A stretch of DNA of 64,000 nucleotides from Collinsella aerofaciens (GCF_028206795.1 NZ_JAQLFJ010000012.1:16901-80900); one strand, 5' to 3'; counted from the first letter of the stretch, positions 27,801-36,809 are shown. Numbers and translations: made by a program. The notes: generated by a model not told the origin, from the sequence alone.

Positions 27801-28379
27801 CTATTCCTCGTACGCGCCCTCGAGCCGAAGCAGCCACTCCTTGCGGTCAAGCCCGCCGGCATATCCGTTAAGCGAGCCGTCGGCGGCAACCACGCGATGG
27901 CACGGCACAATGATCGAAATAGGATTCCGCGCGACCGCGGCCCCCACGGCACGGGGAGACACAACAGGTGCTTCGTTTCCCGGTACACGATGTCGAGCCG
28001 CAACACGCTGGGCGATCTCACCATACGTAGCGACCTCGCCACGCGGGATAGAAAGCAGCTCAAACCAAACCTCACGCTGAAACGCCGTGCCAATCATATG
28101 CAACGGCGGCGTAAACCGAGGCTCCTGCCCCGCAAAATAAGCATTCAGCCAAGCCCAAGAACGCTCAAGCACCGAAGAAGCCGCGCCATTTGCCGGACTC
28201 ACCGAAGACATCCCACCGGTACCAGAAACCGCATCGGCGCCTTCAACATGTTCGGGATCTTCTTTGAGAAGCGTGGAGCCAAAGTGCTCCTGCCCCTCAA
28301 ACCAAAGCCCCGTCAAACCGCGGCCATCAGCGGCAAGCAGGATTTCGCCCAAAGGCGAAGCAAACGTCGTCGTGACCAC
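27801..28379 (-). CDS. ogt: Methylated-DNA-protein-cysteine methyltransferase
   Basis: A suicide enzyme that removes O6-alkyl groups from guanine. The 192-residue protein has the acceptor Cys160 in IIVPCHRVV, the helix-turn-helix region with RAVGAAVARNP, and the terminal NGYAGGLDRKEWLL segment. Residues ~45-70 form a Ser/Gly/Ala-rich insert longer than in typical Ogt. The gene stands alone. Confidence 0.93.
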   Translation of the reverse strand: MVTTTFASPLGEILLAADGRGLTGLWFEGQEHFGSTLLKEDPEHVEGADAVSGTGGMSSVSPANGAASSVLERSWAWLNAYFAGQEPRFTPPLHMIGTAFQREVWFELLSIPRGEVATYGEIAQRVAARHRVPGNEAPVVSPRAVGAAVARNPISIIVPCHRVVAADGSLNGYAGGLDRKEWLLRLEGAYEE

Positions 28380-28441
28380 CAGCGGCTCCTTTCAAAACTC
28401 CGCAACATAATACCGCGAATTGTGCAGACAACCCCAATCGG

Positions 28442-28596
28442 CCCCAAAGTCACCCAAGGCAGCAGGCGCGCAGCGCCGCAGCTGCCGCACGACCCCAAAG
28501 TCCCCGCAGGCAGCAGGCGCAACGCGCCGCAGCTGCCGGCCGCGCCCCACAGTCCCCAAAGGCGGCAGGCGCGAAGCGCCGAGGCCGCCGCCGGGA
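28442..28596. repeat. Three tandem ~52-bp GC-rich palindromic repeats
   Basis: Units start at 28442, 28493 and 28545, each opening CCCCA(A/C)AGTC and containing a hairpin of GGC(A/G)GCAGGCGC against GCGCCG-AG-C(T/C)GCC. The 453-bp gap 28380-28832 between ogt and asd otherwise holds only nested element 2; I see no gene. Confidence 0.75.
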
Positions 28597-28690
28597 CCAG
28601 AGCCCGCAACGACCACGTGCCCTCACATCAGCCTAGCGGCCCCAACCAACAACAGCCCCATCGCAGGCCGCTCGCAACAGCATCACCGCA

Positions 28691-28820
28691 GGCGGGGGCC
28701 GGGCTTAGTTTTCAGAACACTCCGCAGACCAGTGTGGCGCCTTGTCCGCGGCTCCGAAGGAGCAGGACAAGGCGCCACACATGGTCGAGGACGTTCTGAA
28801 AACTAAGCCCGGCCCCCGCC
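28691..28820 (-). repeat. Nested 3'-end element 2 (after asd)
   Basis: A 28-bp perfect outer stem (28691-28718 and 28793-28820) surrounds a 15-bp inner stem TGTGGCGCCTTGTCC and its complement. Read on the minus strand, the joints are CGTCCTCGACCATG and GTCTGCGGAGTGTT. It lies 12 nt after the asd stop, in the same orientation. Confidence 0.87.
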
Positions 28821-28832
28821 GGACAGGTCACA

Positions 28833-29858
28833 CTACTCGCAGAGCAGCTTAGCGATCTGGACGGCGTTGGTTGCCGCGCCCTTACGGATTTGGTCGCCGC
28901 AGCACCAGAAGGTGATGCCACGCGCGGCCTCGGGGTTCGAGATGTCGCGACGCACGCGACCGACCCAGATCAGGTCTTGGTCGGACGTATCCATCGGCAT
29001 GGGGAAGCGATCGTGCGCATCCTCAGCGCTCATGTCGTCAACCAGTTTCACGCCCGGCGCGGCAGCCAGCGCAGCACGGGCCTCCTCGACCGTAATGTCG
29101 CGCTCGAACTCGAGCGTAATGCTCTCGGAGTGCGAGCGCAGCACGGGCACGCGCACGCAGGTGCAGTTCACGCGCAGCTCGGGCAGGTGCATGATCTTGC
29201 GGCCCTCGTTTTGCAGCTTCATCTCCTCGGAGGTAAAGCCCTCCTCCTTGACGCCGCCAATCTGCGGAATCAGGTTACTCGCGAGCTGGGCGGCAAATGC
29301 GCGCGGCTCGGGAATCTCCTCGCCACGGCCCAGAGCGGCCAGCTGAGCCTCGAGCTCGGCCATACCGGGAGCGCCAGCACCCGAAGCCGCCTGGTACGTC
29401 GAGACGATCATGCGCTTCACGCCGGCGAGCTGATGCAGCGGCCACGTGGGAACCAGGCCGATAATGGTCGCGCAGTTGGGGTTGGCGATCAGGCCGTGGT
29501 GCCACTTGATGTCGTCGGCATTGATCTCGGGCACGACCAGCGGTACCTCGGGATCCATACGGAAGGCATGGCTGTTGTCGACCACGACGGCGCCGCGCTT
29601 GACGGCCTCGGGCAGTAGCTCCTTCGCGATGTCGTCGCCGGCGGCTCCAAGCACAATGTCACAGCCCTCAAAGGCCTCGGGACAAGCCTCTTCGATCACG
29701 ATCTGCTCGCCGCGGAACTCGACGGTCTTGCCCGCGGAGCGTGCACTTGCCAGCAGCTTGAGCTTGCCAACCGGGAACTCCTGCTCGTTGAGGCACTCGA
29801 GCATCTGGGTGCCCACGGCTCCCGTCGCGCCCAAAATAGCAACCGTGTACTGTTTCAT
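28833..29858 (-). CDS. asd: Aspartate-semialdehyde dehydrogenase
   Basis: Reduces aspartyl phosphate to aspartate semialdehyde for threonine, methionine and lysine synthesis. The 341-residue protein has the NADP-binding GATGAVG at 10-16, the catalytic Cys129 in NPNCATI, and an acid/base His in the C-terminal RVPVLRSHSE segment. ATG 29858 has AAAGGGGGA upstream, which rules out a longer in-frame start. It follows lysC on the same strand with two hairpins between them. Confidence 0.95.
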   Translation of the reverse strand: MKQYTVAILGATGAVGTQMLECLNEQEFPVGKLKLLASARSAGKTVEFRGEQIVIEEACPEAFEGCDIVLGAAGDDIAKELLPEAVKRGAVVVDNSHAFRMDPEVPLVVPEINADDIKWHHGLIANPNCATIIGLVPTWPLHQLAGVKRMIVSTYQAASGAGAPGMAELEAQLAALGRGEEIPEPRAFAAQLASNLIPQIGGVKEEGFTSEEMKLQNEGRKIMHLPELRVNCTCVRVPVLRSHSESITLEFERDITVEEARAALAAAPGVKLVDDMSAEDAHDRFPMPMDTSDQDLIWVGRVRRDISNPEAARGITFWCCGDQIRKGAATNAVQIAKLLCE

Positions 29859-29932
29859 GCTTCCCCCTTTAAAGGTTGTGGCTTTTGCCCGCACGCCAAG
29901 CAGGCCGATTATTGTTGCCAGTGTATACAAGA

Positions 29933-29959
29933 ACGGGGCGGGCACGAAACCCGCCCCGT
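29933..29959. terminator. Hairpin between lysC and asd
   Basis: ACGGGGCGGG pairs with CCCGCCCCGT around a 7-nt loop. It could uncouple asd from lysC transcription. Confidence 0.65.
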
Positions 29960-29991
29960 CGAAACGAAACCGAAACGAAACGCCCCGCCAT

Positions 29992-30020
29992 AGATTTTTG
30001 AGGCAAGTCCAAAAATCTAC
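29992..30020. terminator. AT-rich hairpin after lysC
   Basis: TAGATTTTTG and CAAAAATCTA form a perfect 10-bp stem just after the lysC stop. Confidence 0.5.
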
Positions 30021-30031
30021 TGGGATAGCAG

Positions 30032-31420
30032 CTACTTGTGGAGCGCGACCAGAGCGGGATCGACCGGCGCGGGAGCCTCCAGATCGGAGACCTTCACAAT
30101 GCCGTTCTCGTCGGAGAAGGCGCGGTAAATGGTCTGAATCGCCAGATCAAAGTCCTTCTCCTCCACACCGATGATGATATTGATCTCGTCGCAGCTCTGC
30201 GAAATCATACGCACGCTCACGCCAGCCTGGCCAAGCATGCCAAACAGGTGGCCCGAGATGCCGGCACGACCGCGCAGGTTACGGCCGACGGTCGCGATGA
30301 GCGCCAGACCCTCGACAACCTCGATCTCGAGCGGCTCGACCTCCTGCTGGATGTCGCCCACGAGTGAGTACAGCGAATCGTGCACATCCTGCTCCTGCAC
30401 CACGGCGCCAAAGCGGTCGACGCCGGTGGGCATATGCTCGACGGAAACGTCATAGCGCTCGAAGACCGAAAGTGCACGGCGCATAAAGCCAACGCGGGGC
30501 TTGGTGCGGTCGCGGGCAACGTTGATGGCGACAAAGCCGCGCTTGCCGGTCACGCCGGTAATGATGGGCTCCGCCTCGCCCTCATCAGCCGTCTCGCTAA
30601 TGATGGTACCGGGGTCCTGCGGCGCATTGGTGTTCTTGATGACCAGCGGAATACCCGCCTCGCGCACGGGGAACACGGCCTCCTCGTGCAGGACGCTTGC
30701 GCCCATGTACGAAAGCTCGCGCAGCTCCTCGTAGGTAACGCGCGCAATGGGCTGAGCCTCGGGAACAATACGCGGATCGGCAGAATAGAAGCCCGAGACG
30801 TCGGTCCAGTTCTCGTACAGGTCGGCGCCCAGGCACTTGGCCAAGATCGAGCCGGAAATATCGCCGCCGCCACGATCGAGCAGCTTGATCTGGCCCTCAC
30901 GCGTCGCGCCGTAGAAACCGGGCATAACAAAGCCGCCCTGCTGACCGTACTCCTGCACCAGCTCAGAGGTGCGATTCATGCTGAGCGTACCGTCGTGATG
31001 GAACGCCACAACCGTCGCGGCGTCCAGGAACGGTAGGCCCAGGTACTCAGCCATCAGGCGAGCGGTAAAGTACTCGCCACGGCTCACAAGCTCCTCGGTG
31101 GAGTAGCCGCCCGAGCGGGCGCGCTCGGCAAAGGCCGCGAACTCCTCACGGATGGGATAGGTGAGCTCCAACTCATCAGCGATATCAAAATAGCGCTGGC
31201 CGATGTCCTCGAGCAGCTCCTCACACGACACGTGGTACTTAACGTGCGCATTGACCAGATAGAGCAGGTCGGTCACCTTGGTGTCACCCTTAAAACGGCG
31301 ACCGCAGGCGGAAACCACCACAAAACGGCGAGCCGGGTCGGCATCGACGATGGCCTTGATCTTCTTGAAGTGTTCGGCGTCGGCGACCGACGAGCCACCA
31401 AACTTGGCAATCTTAATCAT
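30032..31420 (-). CDS. lysC: Aspartate kinase
   Basis: Phosphorylates aspartate, the first step to threonine, methionine, lysine and diaminopimelate. The 462-residue protein has the kinase motif KFGGSS at 6-11, an N-terminal kinase domain to about residue 300, and two ACT regulatory domains after it (VTGKRGFVAINV near 315 and LIATVGRNLRG near 385). It is monofunctional, with no homoserine dehydrogenase domain. It is divergent from thrC, with 104 bp between their starts. Confidence 0.95.
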   Translation of the reverse strand: MIKIAKFGGSSVADAEHFKKIKAIVDADPARRFVVVSACGRRFKGDTKVTDLLYLVNAHVKYHVSCEELLEDIGQRYFDIADELELTYPIREEFAAFAERARSGGYSTEELVSRGEYFTARLMAEYLGLPFLDAATVVAFHHDGTLSMNRTSELVQEYGQQGGFVMPGFYGATREGQIKLLDRGGGDISGSILAKCLGADLYENWTDVSGFYSADPRIVPEAQPIARVTYEELRELSYMGASVLHEEAVFPVREAGIPLVIKNTNAPQDPGTIISETADEGEAEPIITGVTGKRGFVAINVARDRTKPRVGFMRRALSVFERYDVSVEHMPTGVDRFGAVVQEQDVHDSLYSLVGDIQQEVEPLEIEVVEGLALIATVGRNLRGRAGISGHLFGMLGQAGVSVRMISQSCDEINIIIGVEEKDFDLAIQTIYRAFSDENGIVKVSDLEAPAPVDPALVALHK

Positions 31421-31524
31421 GGGCTGGAGGTTACCTTTCTAAAAAGCCTCTGCGAACCTATTTTGCACGCTCTGATACCATGGTTTCACCGATTGGGACC
31501 AAGGCATCCGAGGAGCAGTGTTAT

Positions 31525-33042
31525 ATGGGAACTTATCATAGTACACGAGGACGCACTTTATCGTGCTCAAGTAAGGTGGCAATCCGTACCGGCATCGCTC
31601 CCGACGGGGGTTTGTTTGTCTCGGACGAGCTCGGCACCCAGCAGGTCGATATCAGCTCGCTTGCAGATAAATCGTACTTTGAAATCGCTCAAGATGTGTT
31701 GGGAATGTTACTGAATGATTACACGGCCGAAGAAATTTCGGCGTGTGTCGACGAGGCATACCGCGGCACGTTCGCGAGTGAAGAGGTTACGCCGCTCGTC
31801 AAACTCGACGCTGCGCCGGGCGCTGACGTCCCTCAGACCTATGTGATGGAGCTCTTTGGCGGCCCCACAAGCGCCTTCAAAGACGTCGCCCTGCAGATGC
31901 TCCCCCGTCTGATGGCCCGCACTTCCGCCAAGGACGGCGGCGCCGAGCGCATCATGATCGTCACCGCCACGTCGGGCGACACGGGCAAGGCCGCACTCGC
32001 CGGTTTTGCCGACGCTCCGGGCACGGGCATCACCGTCTTTTATCCCGAGGGCAAAGTCAGCCGCGTGCAGAATCTGCAGATGTCCACGCAGGAGGGCGAT
32101 AACGTCGCCGTCTGCGGCATCCGCGGCAACTTCGACGATGCCCAGAGTGCCGTCAAGCGCATCTTTGCCGATAAGAAGCTTGCCGAGCGTCTTGAGGCCG
32201 CCGGCACGGTGCTTTCGAGCGCCAACTCCATCAACGTCGGCCGCCTGGTGCCGCAGGTCGTCTACTACTTTGCCGCCTATGCGCAGCTGCTGCGCGCCGG
32301 CGCCATCGAGACCGGCGATGCCGTGGAGTTCTGCGTGCCAACCGGCAACTTTGGCGATATCCTGGCCGGCTACTACGCCAAGCGCATGGGTCTGCCCGTC
32401 GCCAAGTTCATCGTCGCGAGCGACAAGAACAACGTGCTTGCCGACTTCCTGACCACCGGCGTCTACGACCGCAACCGTCCGTTCTTCACGACCATCTCGC
32501 CGTCGATGGACATCCTTATTAGCTCCAACTTGGAGCGCATGCTCTACTTCCTGTCCGATGGCGACTGCGAGCTCGTTGCCGACCTTATGGAGCAGCTCGC
32601 CCGGACCGGTCGCTACGAGGTGCCCGCCGAGCTGCTGACCAAGATCCAGAGCGTGTTTGGCTGCGGCTGGGCTAGCGAGGACGAGGTCCGCGCCGCTATC
32701 AAGAACTGCTGGGACGCCAACGGCTACGTGATCGACCCGCACACCGCCTGCGGCTATCACGTCTTTGAGCAGGTCGCCCCCGCCGAGGGCGCTAAGGCTC
32801 GCGTGCTGCTTTCGACCGCCAGCCCCTACAAGTTCCCGCGCGCCTGCTGCGACGCCCTGGGCCTCGATGTTCCCGAGGATGATTTTGAGGCTATGCGTGT
32901 GCTCGAGCAGGCAACCAACACGGTTGCCCCGGTCCAGCTAGCCGAGCTCGAGTCCAAGCCCGTCCGCTTCGAAGACGTCTGCGACGTAGCCGACATGGCC
33001 AACTACGTAGAGCAGGCTGCAAAAAAGATGGCTACCAACTAA
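31525..33042 (+). CDS. thrC: Threonine synthase
   Basis: PLP enzyme converting O-phosphohomoserine to threonine. The 505-residue long-form protein has the PLP Lys119 in PTSAFKDVAL and the phosphate loop TATSGDTGKAAL near 168-179. ATG 31525 is chosen because GAGGAG lies nine bases upstream; the open frame extends to 31480 without a ribosome site. It is followed by a terminator, then thrB. Confidence 0.95.
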   Translation: MGTYHSTRGRTLSCSSKVAIRTGIAPDGGLFVSDELGTQQVDISSLADKSYFEIAQDVLGMLLNDYTAEEISACVDEAYRGTFASEEVTPLVKLDAAPGADVPQTYVMELFGGPTSAFKDVALQMLPRLMARTSAKDGGAERIMIVTATSGDTGKAALAGFADAPGTGITVFYPEGKVSRVQNLQMSTQEGDNVAVCGIRGNFDDAQSAVKRIFADKKLAERLEAAGTVLSSANSINVGRLVPQVVYYFAAYAQLLRAGAIETGDAVEFCVPTGNFGDILAGYYAKRMGLPVAKFIVASDKNNVLADFLTTGVYDRNRPFFTTISPSMDILISSNLERMLYFLSDGDCELVADLMEQLARTGRYEVPAELLTKIQSVFGCGWASEDEVRAAIKNCWDANGYVIDPHTACGYHVFEQVAPAEGAKARVLLSTASPYKFPRACCDALGLDVPEDDFEAMRVLEQATNTVAPVQLAELESKPVRFEDVCDVADMANYVEQAAKKMATN

Positions 33043-33053
33043 ACCCCTTATAA

Positions 33054-33084
33054 GGCGCCGGCGAAAGCCGGCGCACCTTCTTTT
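33054..33084 (+). terminator. Rho-independent terminator after thrC
   Basis: GCGCCGGC-GAAA-GCCGGCGC is followed by a T-rich tract, 12 nt after the stop codon. Confidence 0.8.
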
Positions 33085-33120
33085 ATCAGATACCTACCGG
33101 GATGATGACGAACGTGCATA

Positions 33121-33232
33121 GCGTGCCTGGCTGTTTAGTTCGTCGCGAGTTCCGCACGCAAAGGAAAGCACTTAATGTGCTTTCCTTCTTGCGCAGGACT
33201 GCCCGAGCAGCGAACTAAACAGCCAGGCACGC
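33121..33232. repeat. Divergent nested inverted repeat in the thrC-thrB gap
   Basis: A 22-bp perfect outer stem (33121-33142 and 33211-33232) surrounds AAGGAAAGCAC / GTGCTTTCCTT. The joints (AGTTCCGCACGC and GCAGGACTGCCCGAG) only faintly resemble the main nested family, and in the opposite orientation. It ends three bases before the AGGAGG ribosome site of thrB. Confidence 0.75.
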
Positions 33233-33245
33233 CAGGAGGACTCAC

Positions 33246-34127
33246 ATGATCAAGATCACCGTCCCAGCAACAAGCGCCAACCTAGGCATTGGCTACGACA
33301 CCCTCGGCATGGCCGTCAGCCTCTACTCGCACTTCACCTTCGAGCGCGCCGACAAACTCACCATCACGGGCTGCCCCGAGGAGTTCCAAAACGAGAATAA
33401 CCTGGTCTATGCGAGCTTTGTCGATGCACTGGCCGCCTGGGGCGAGCCGGCTTTTCCCGTTGCCATCGACATTCAGACCGACGTGCCCGTCGCCCGCGGC
33501 CTGGGTTCCAGCTCCACCTGCGTCGTCGCCGGCATCATGGCTGCCGCCGCGTTGACGGGCCATACCGTCGACCGCGCCGAGCTCGTCCGCATTGCCACCG
33601 AGGTCGAGGGCCATCCCGATAACGTCGCCCCCGCTATCCTGGGCGGCGCCGTCTGCTCCTTTACACCGACTGATTCGCTCCCCCAGTGTCTGCGCTACGA
33701 GGTGAGCGATCGCTTACGTTTTATTACCGTGATTCCACCCTACGAGGTACATACGAGCGAGGCGCGCAAGGTCGTGCCGCAGGAGATTCCACTCTCCACC
33801 GCCGTATGGCAAATGGGCCGCATCGCCGGCATGACGCGCGGCCTGGAGACCGGCGACCTTGACCTGATTGCCGCCGCTAATGACGACCGCATTCAGGAGC
33901 CCTATCGTCGCCGCCTGATTCCCGACTACAACGCCGTGCGCGACACCTGCCTTAACGGCGGCGCTAAAACCATCTGGATTAGCGGCTCGGGCTCGACCCT
34001 CATGGCTGTGACCGACGACACCATCGTGGCAAAGTTCCTGCAGGTCAAGCTGCGCGAGCAGTTCCCCAAGTGCGACACGCATATCCTCACGTGCGACACG
34101 GAAGGCGCTCAAATCGAGTACCTGTAG
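33246..34127 (+). CDS. thrB: Homoserine kinase
   Basis: GHMP-family kinase making O-phosphohomoserine, the ThrC substrate. The 293-residue protein has the ATP-binding motif PVARGLGSSS at 81-90, an N-terminal substrate segment (PATSANLGIGYD), and a C-terminal GSGSTLMAV glycine loop. AGGAGG lies upstream of ATG 33246. With lysC, asd and thrC it supplies all threonine steps except homoserine dehydrogenase. Confidence 0.95.
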   Translation: MIKITVPATSANLGIGYDTLGMAVSLYSHFTFERADKLTITGCPEEFQNENNLVYASFVDALAAWGEPAFPVAIDIQTDVPVARGLGSSSTCVVAGIMAAAALTGHTVDRAELVRIATEVEGHPDNVAPAILGGAVCSFTPTDSLPQCLRYEVSDRLRFITVIPPYEVHTSEARKVVPQEIPLSTAVWQMGRIAGMTRGLETGDLDLIAAANDDRIQEPYRRRLIPDYNAVRDTCLNGGAKTIWISGSGSTLMAVTDDTIVAKFLQVKLREQFPKCDTHILTCDTEGAQIEYL

Positions 34128-34150
34128 ACATCCTCCTCATATACCTGTCC

Positions 34151-34277
34151 GGGACGGTCGGGATATTCCCTCAAAATCGTCCTCGCGCATGAAGGCCCCT
34201 TGTCCTGCTCCTACGGAGCGACGGACAAGGGGCCTTCGCGCTGCGGAATGATTTTGAGGGAATATCCCGACCGTCCC
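34151..34277 (+). repeat. Nested 3'-end element 4 (after thrB)
   Basis: A perfect 28-bp outer stem (34151-34178 and 34250-34277) surrounds an inner GAAGGCCCCTTGTCC stem. Joints are CGTCCTCGCGCATG and CGCTGCGGAATGAT. It begins 24 nt after the thrB stop in the same orientation. Confidence 0.88.
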
Positions 34278-34383
34278 TGCGCCTACCTTGCTGAGGATGT
34301 CTACAGGGACCCACGCTTTGAAGGGGCGCCAGGCTGATAGTTGATTTTTATTGGCAGGGGCTCTTGCTGGTAAGGGGCACTCA

Positions 34384-34974
34384 CTAGAGGCAGGCCTCGG
34401 CGATGCGGCGCTTGAGTTCGTCGATGCCGGTACCGGTTTGGGAGCTTGTGATGATCACGTTCTCGGCAGGGACGTTGAGCTGCTTTTTGATGGCTGCTGC
34501 TTGGCGGGCCTGCTGGGTACGGCTGAGTTTGTCGGCCTTGGTGAGGCAGACGATAAAGTTGAACTCGTTGCCCTGCAGGTAATCGATCATGTCATGGTCG
34601 AGCTTACTGGGGTCGTGACGAATATCCACCAGCGATACGACCAGGTTAAAGCTGCGCTCGGAGTCGAAGAAGTCGCCGATAAGCTCAGCCCAGCGGTCGC
34701 GCTCGGCCTTGGAACGACGGGCGAAACCGTAGCCCGGCAGGTCCACAAAGTGCACGTCGTCGGCCTCGAAGAAATTGATGTTGCTCGTCTTGCCCGGCGT
34801 ACTCGAAACCTTGACCAGGTTCTTGCGGCCAAAGAGTTTGTTCATGATAGACGACTTGCCCACATTGGAGCGGCCCACAAAGCTCACCTCGGGACAGGTG
34901 GGCTCGGGGATCTGCGAAACCTTGCCGTAGCTGGCAACAAACTTGGCAAGCTGATAGTTAATGGAATCGGCCAT
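34384..34974 (-). CDS. engB: Ribosome biogenesis GTPase EngB/YsxC
   Basis: Essential GTPase that helps assemble the large ribosomal subunit. The 196-residue protein has G1 GRSNVGKS at 34-41, G3 DLPGYG, G4 TKADK and a C-terminal SSQTG G5. AGGAG is five bases before ATG 34974, which is preferred over an upstream GTG. It is 39 bp downstream of the nucleosidase gene on the same strand. Confidence 0.94.
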   Translation of the reverse strand: MADSINYQLAKFVASYGKVSQIPEPTCPEVSFVGRSNVGKSSIMNKLFGRKNLVKVSSTPGKTSNINFFEADDVHFVDLPGYGFARRSKAERDRWAELIGDFFDSERSFNLVVSLVDIRHDPSKLDHDMIDYLQGNEFNFIVCLTKADKLSRTQQARQAAAIKKQLNVPAENVIITSSQTGTGIDELKRRIAEACL

Positions 34975-35013
34975 GGACACTCCTTGGTCGTAGGTTCTTA
35001 CAAAACGGGCGTG

Positions 35014-35754
35014 CTATTGCGCGGCGGCGATACGACGAACGATGTCAAGCGTGATGCCGCTCGCGGTGCGAGCGTACTCGTCCAGATCGAACTCGCGCTC
35101 GCAAAACGCGTCATATGCCTCGTCACAATTATCGCTGATAGCGCGCAGTACCAGGCAATCGACACCATTCTTGGCCGCGATGTGCGCAATTGCCGCGCCC
35201 TCCATCTCGACGCAATCGGCATGCGTGGCCTCAATCGCAGCGTTACGCATGGCGTCACCCGTAACAAAGCGATCACCCGTGGCGATAGTGCCACACAGGA
35301 ACTGCTTGGGGTCCTTCTCCGCAGAAGTCTCATCCGCCGAGGCATCCACAAATCCATGCTCGGCAAGCACGGCGGCGGCAACATCAGCCAACGCCGGTGT
35401 CGAGACAAACTCCTCGAGCCCCGGCGCCGACTCGGCGATGAGTGCCGTATCGGTATCCAGATAGCGCAGGCACTTGCCTATAACCACGTCGTTAATATGG
35501 AGTTTAGGGTTTAGGCCGCCCGCAATGCCCGAAAACACAACGGCCTGCGGGGCGTATTTGCTGATGAGATGCTGCGTTGCGGCAGCGGCGTTCACGGTCC
35601 CCATGCCTGCCGTCGTGGCGACTACTGTCAGACCCGAAAGCCCACCGTTCACAACAGTCAAGCCCGCCTCCTGCGACTCATGCGTGCCACTCAGCTCTTC
35701 CTTAATCTGCGCAACCTCTTTTTCGAGTGCGCCTATGATCGCGATGGTTGCCAT
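35014..35754 (-). CDS. mtnN: 5'-methylthioadenosine/S-adenosylhomocysteine nucleosidase
   Basis: Hydrolyses methylthioadenosine and S-adenosylhomocysteine, recycling methionine and clearing SAM by-products. The 246-residue protein shows IIGALEKEV at the start, the VVFSGIAGGLNP phosphate/ribose loop, VEMEGAAIAHI with a catalytic Glu, and LRAISDNCDE with a catalytic Asp. GGGGGA precedes ATG 35754. Confidence 0.93.
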   Translation of the reverse strand: MATIAIIGALEKEVAQIKEELSGTHESQEAGLTVVNGGLSGLTVVATTAGMGTVNAAAATQHLISKYAPQAVVFSGIAGGLNPKLHINDVVIGKCLRYLDTDTALIAESAPGLEEFVSTPALADVAAAVLAEHGFVDASADETSAEKDPKQFLCGTIATGDRFVTGDAMRNAAIEATHADCVEMEGAAIAHIAAKNGVDCLVLRAISDNCDEAYDAFCEREFDLDEYARTASGITLDIVRRIAAAQ

Positions 35755-35880
35755 GCCATCCCCCAAATCCGTGCAAATTGCTTATCCACGGTATGGTACC
35801 AGCATTTTGGCTCAACCGTGTCAGCACCAAGCCGTTAGGCCAGTACAGCTCGGGTATCATAAAGGGGCAAAAATGGCTTG

Positions 35881-36699
35881 TTAGCCGATGGCCGACCTGA
35901 GCTCCGCACGGCGCTTTTTCATACCGGCCATAACGGCATTGCGCAGCTCGGGCATGCGCGCGGTATCCATCTGAGGTACGCCCTCAAGCTTATAGGGAAT
36001 GCCCAGTTGCTCGTACTTGACGACACCCATCGTGTGATACGGCAGCATTTCCAGGCCCACCACGTTGTGCCATGGAGCGATGAGGCGACCGAGCTTCTCG
36101 CACTCCTCCACCGTGTCGGTAATGCCCGGCACCACCACGTGGCGGATAACGACCTTGATCTTGCGACGTGCAAGTTCATCGCCGAACGCCAAGATGCGTG
36201 CGGGATCGCAACCGGTCAGCTTTTTATGCTCGACCGGGTCGGCATGCTTAATATCGAGCAGTACCATGTCGGTCTCGTTGAGCACGGCATCGAACTTCTC
36301 GGGGTGGTTGGGGTCAAATGCATAGCCACAGCTATCTAGGCAGGTATGTACACGGCCATCGGGGTTGTTATGCATAGCACGAAACAGATCGGCCAAAAAC
36401 TCGGGCTGCAGGAGCGGCTCGCCGCCGGACACCGTAATGCCACCGCTGCGATAGAACTCGTGGTTACTCTGGAACTCATCCATCAGGTGTTCGACGGTCA
36501 CCATGGTGCCGCCGTTGACCGACCAGGTATCGGGATTGTGGCAATACGCGCAGCGCATGGGACAGCCCTGAACAAACACCACAAAGCGGATGCCGGGTCC
36601 GTCGACCGTTCCCATCGTCTCGATCGAATGCACGCGGCCAAGGGCAAACGCAGAGTCCTCGGGACGAGCGTCCACACCCTCAAGCGTCATTTCTGCCAT
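35881..36699 (-). CDS. pflA: Pyruvate formate-lyase activating enzyme
   Basis: Radical SAM enzyme that installs the glycyl radical on pyruvate formate-lyase. The 272-residue protein has CPMRCAYC (Cys46, Cys50, Cys53), HSIETMGTVDGPGIR upstream of it and the SAM-binding VSGGEPLLQ segment. Its presumed target is the two-part lyase at 43927-46315, about 7 kb away in the same orientation. ATG 36699 is a likelier start than 36729 because the upstream ATG lies before the AAGGAGAGGCAAGG region. Confidence 0.93.
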   Translation of the reverse strand: MAEMTLEGVDARPEDSAFALGRVHSIETMGTVDGPGIRFVVFVQGCPMRCAYCHNPDTWSVNGGTMVTVEHLMDEFQSNHEFYRSGGITVSGGEPLLQPEFLADLFRAMHNNPDGRVHTCLDSCGYAFDPNHPEKFDAVLNETDMVLLDIKHADPVEHKKLTGCDPARILAFGDELARRKIKVVIRHVVVPGITDTVEECEKLGRLIAPWHNVVGLEMLPYHTMGVVKYEQLGIPYKLEGVPQMDTARMPELRNAVMAGMKKRRAELRSAIG

Positions 36700-36809
36700 T
36701 CGCGCTACCTTGCCTCTCCTTGGATGCAACCAATTAAAATGCCAGAGTCATTCTAGCCCATGCGTTTGCGTTTAAACGTCTCGGACTAGAACGGCACGTT
36801 TTAATCTAT

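Noticed and set aside
28442-28596. A CRISPR array
   Set aside because: The three units are contiguous, palindromic throughout and have no unique spacers. No cas gene is present.
31421-31524. A possible threonine leader peptide or T-box before thrC
   Set aside because: No run of Thr/Ile codons, no T-box TGG core and no specifier hairpin could be found in this 104-bp interval.
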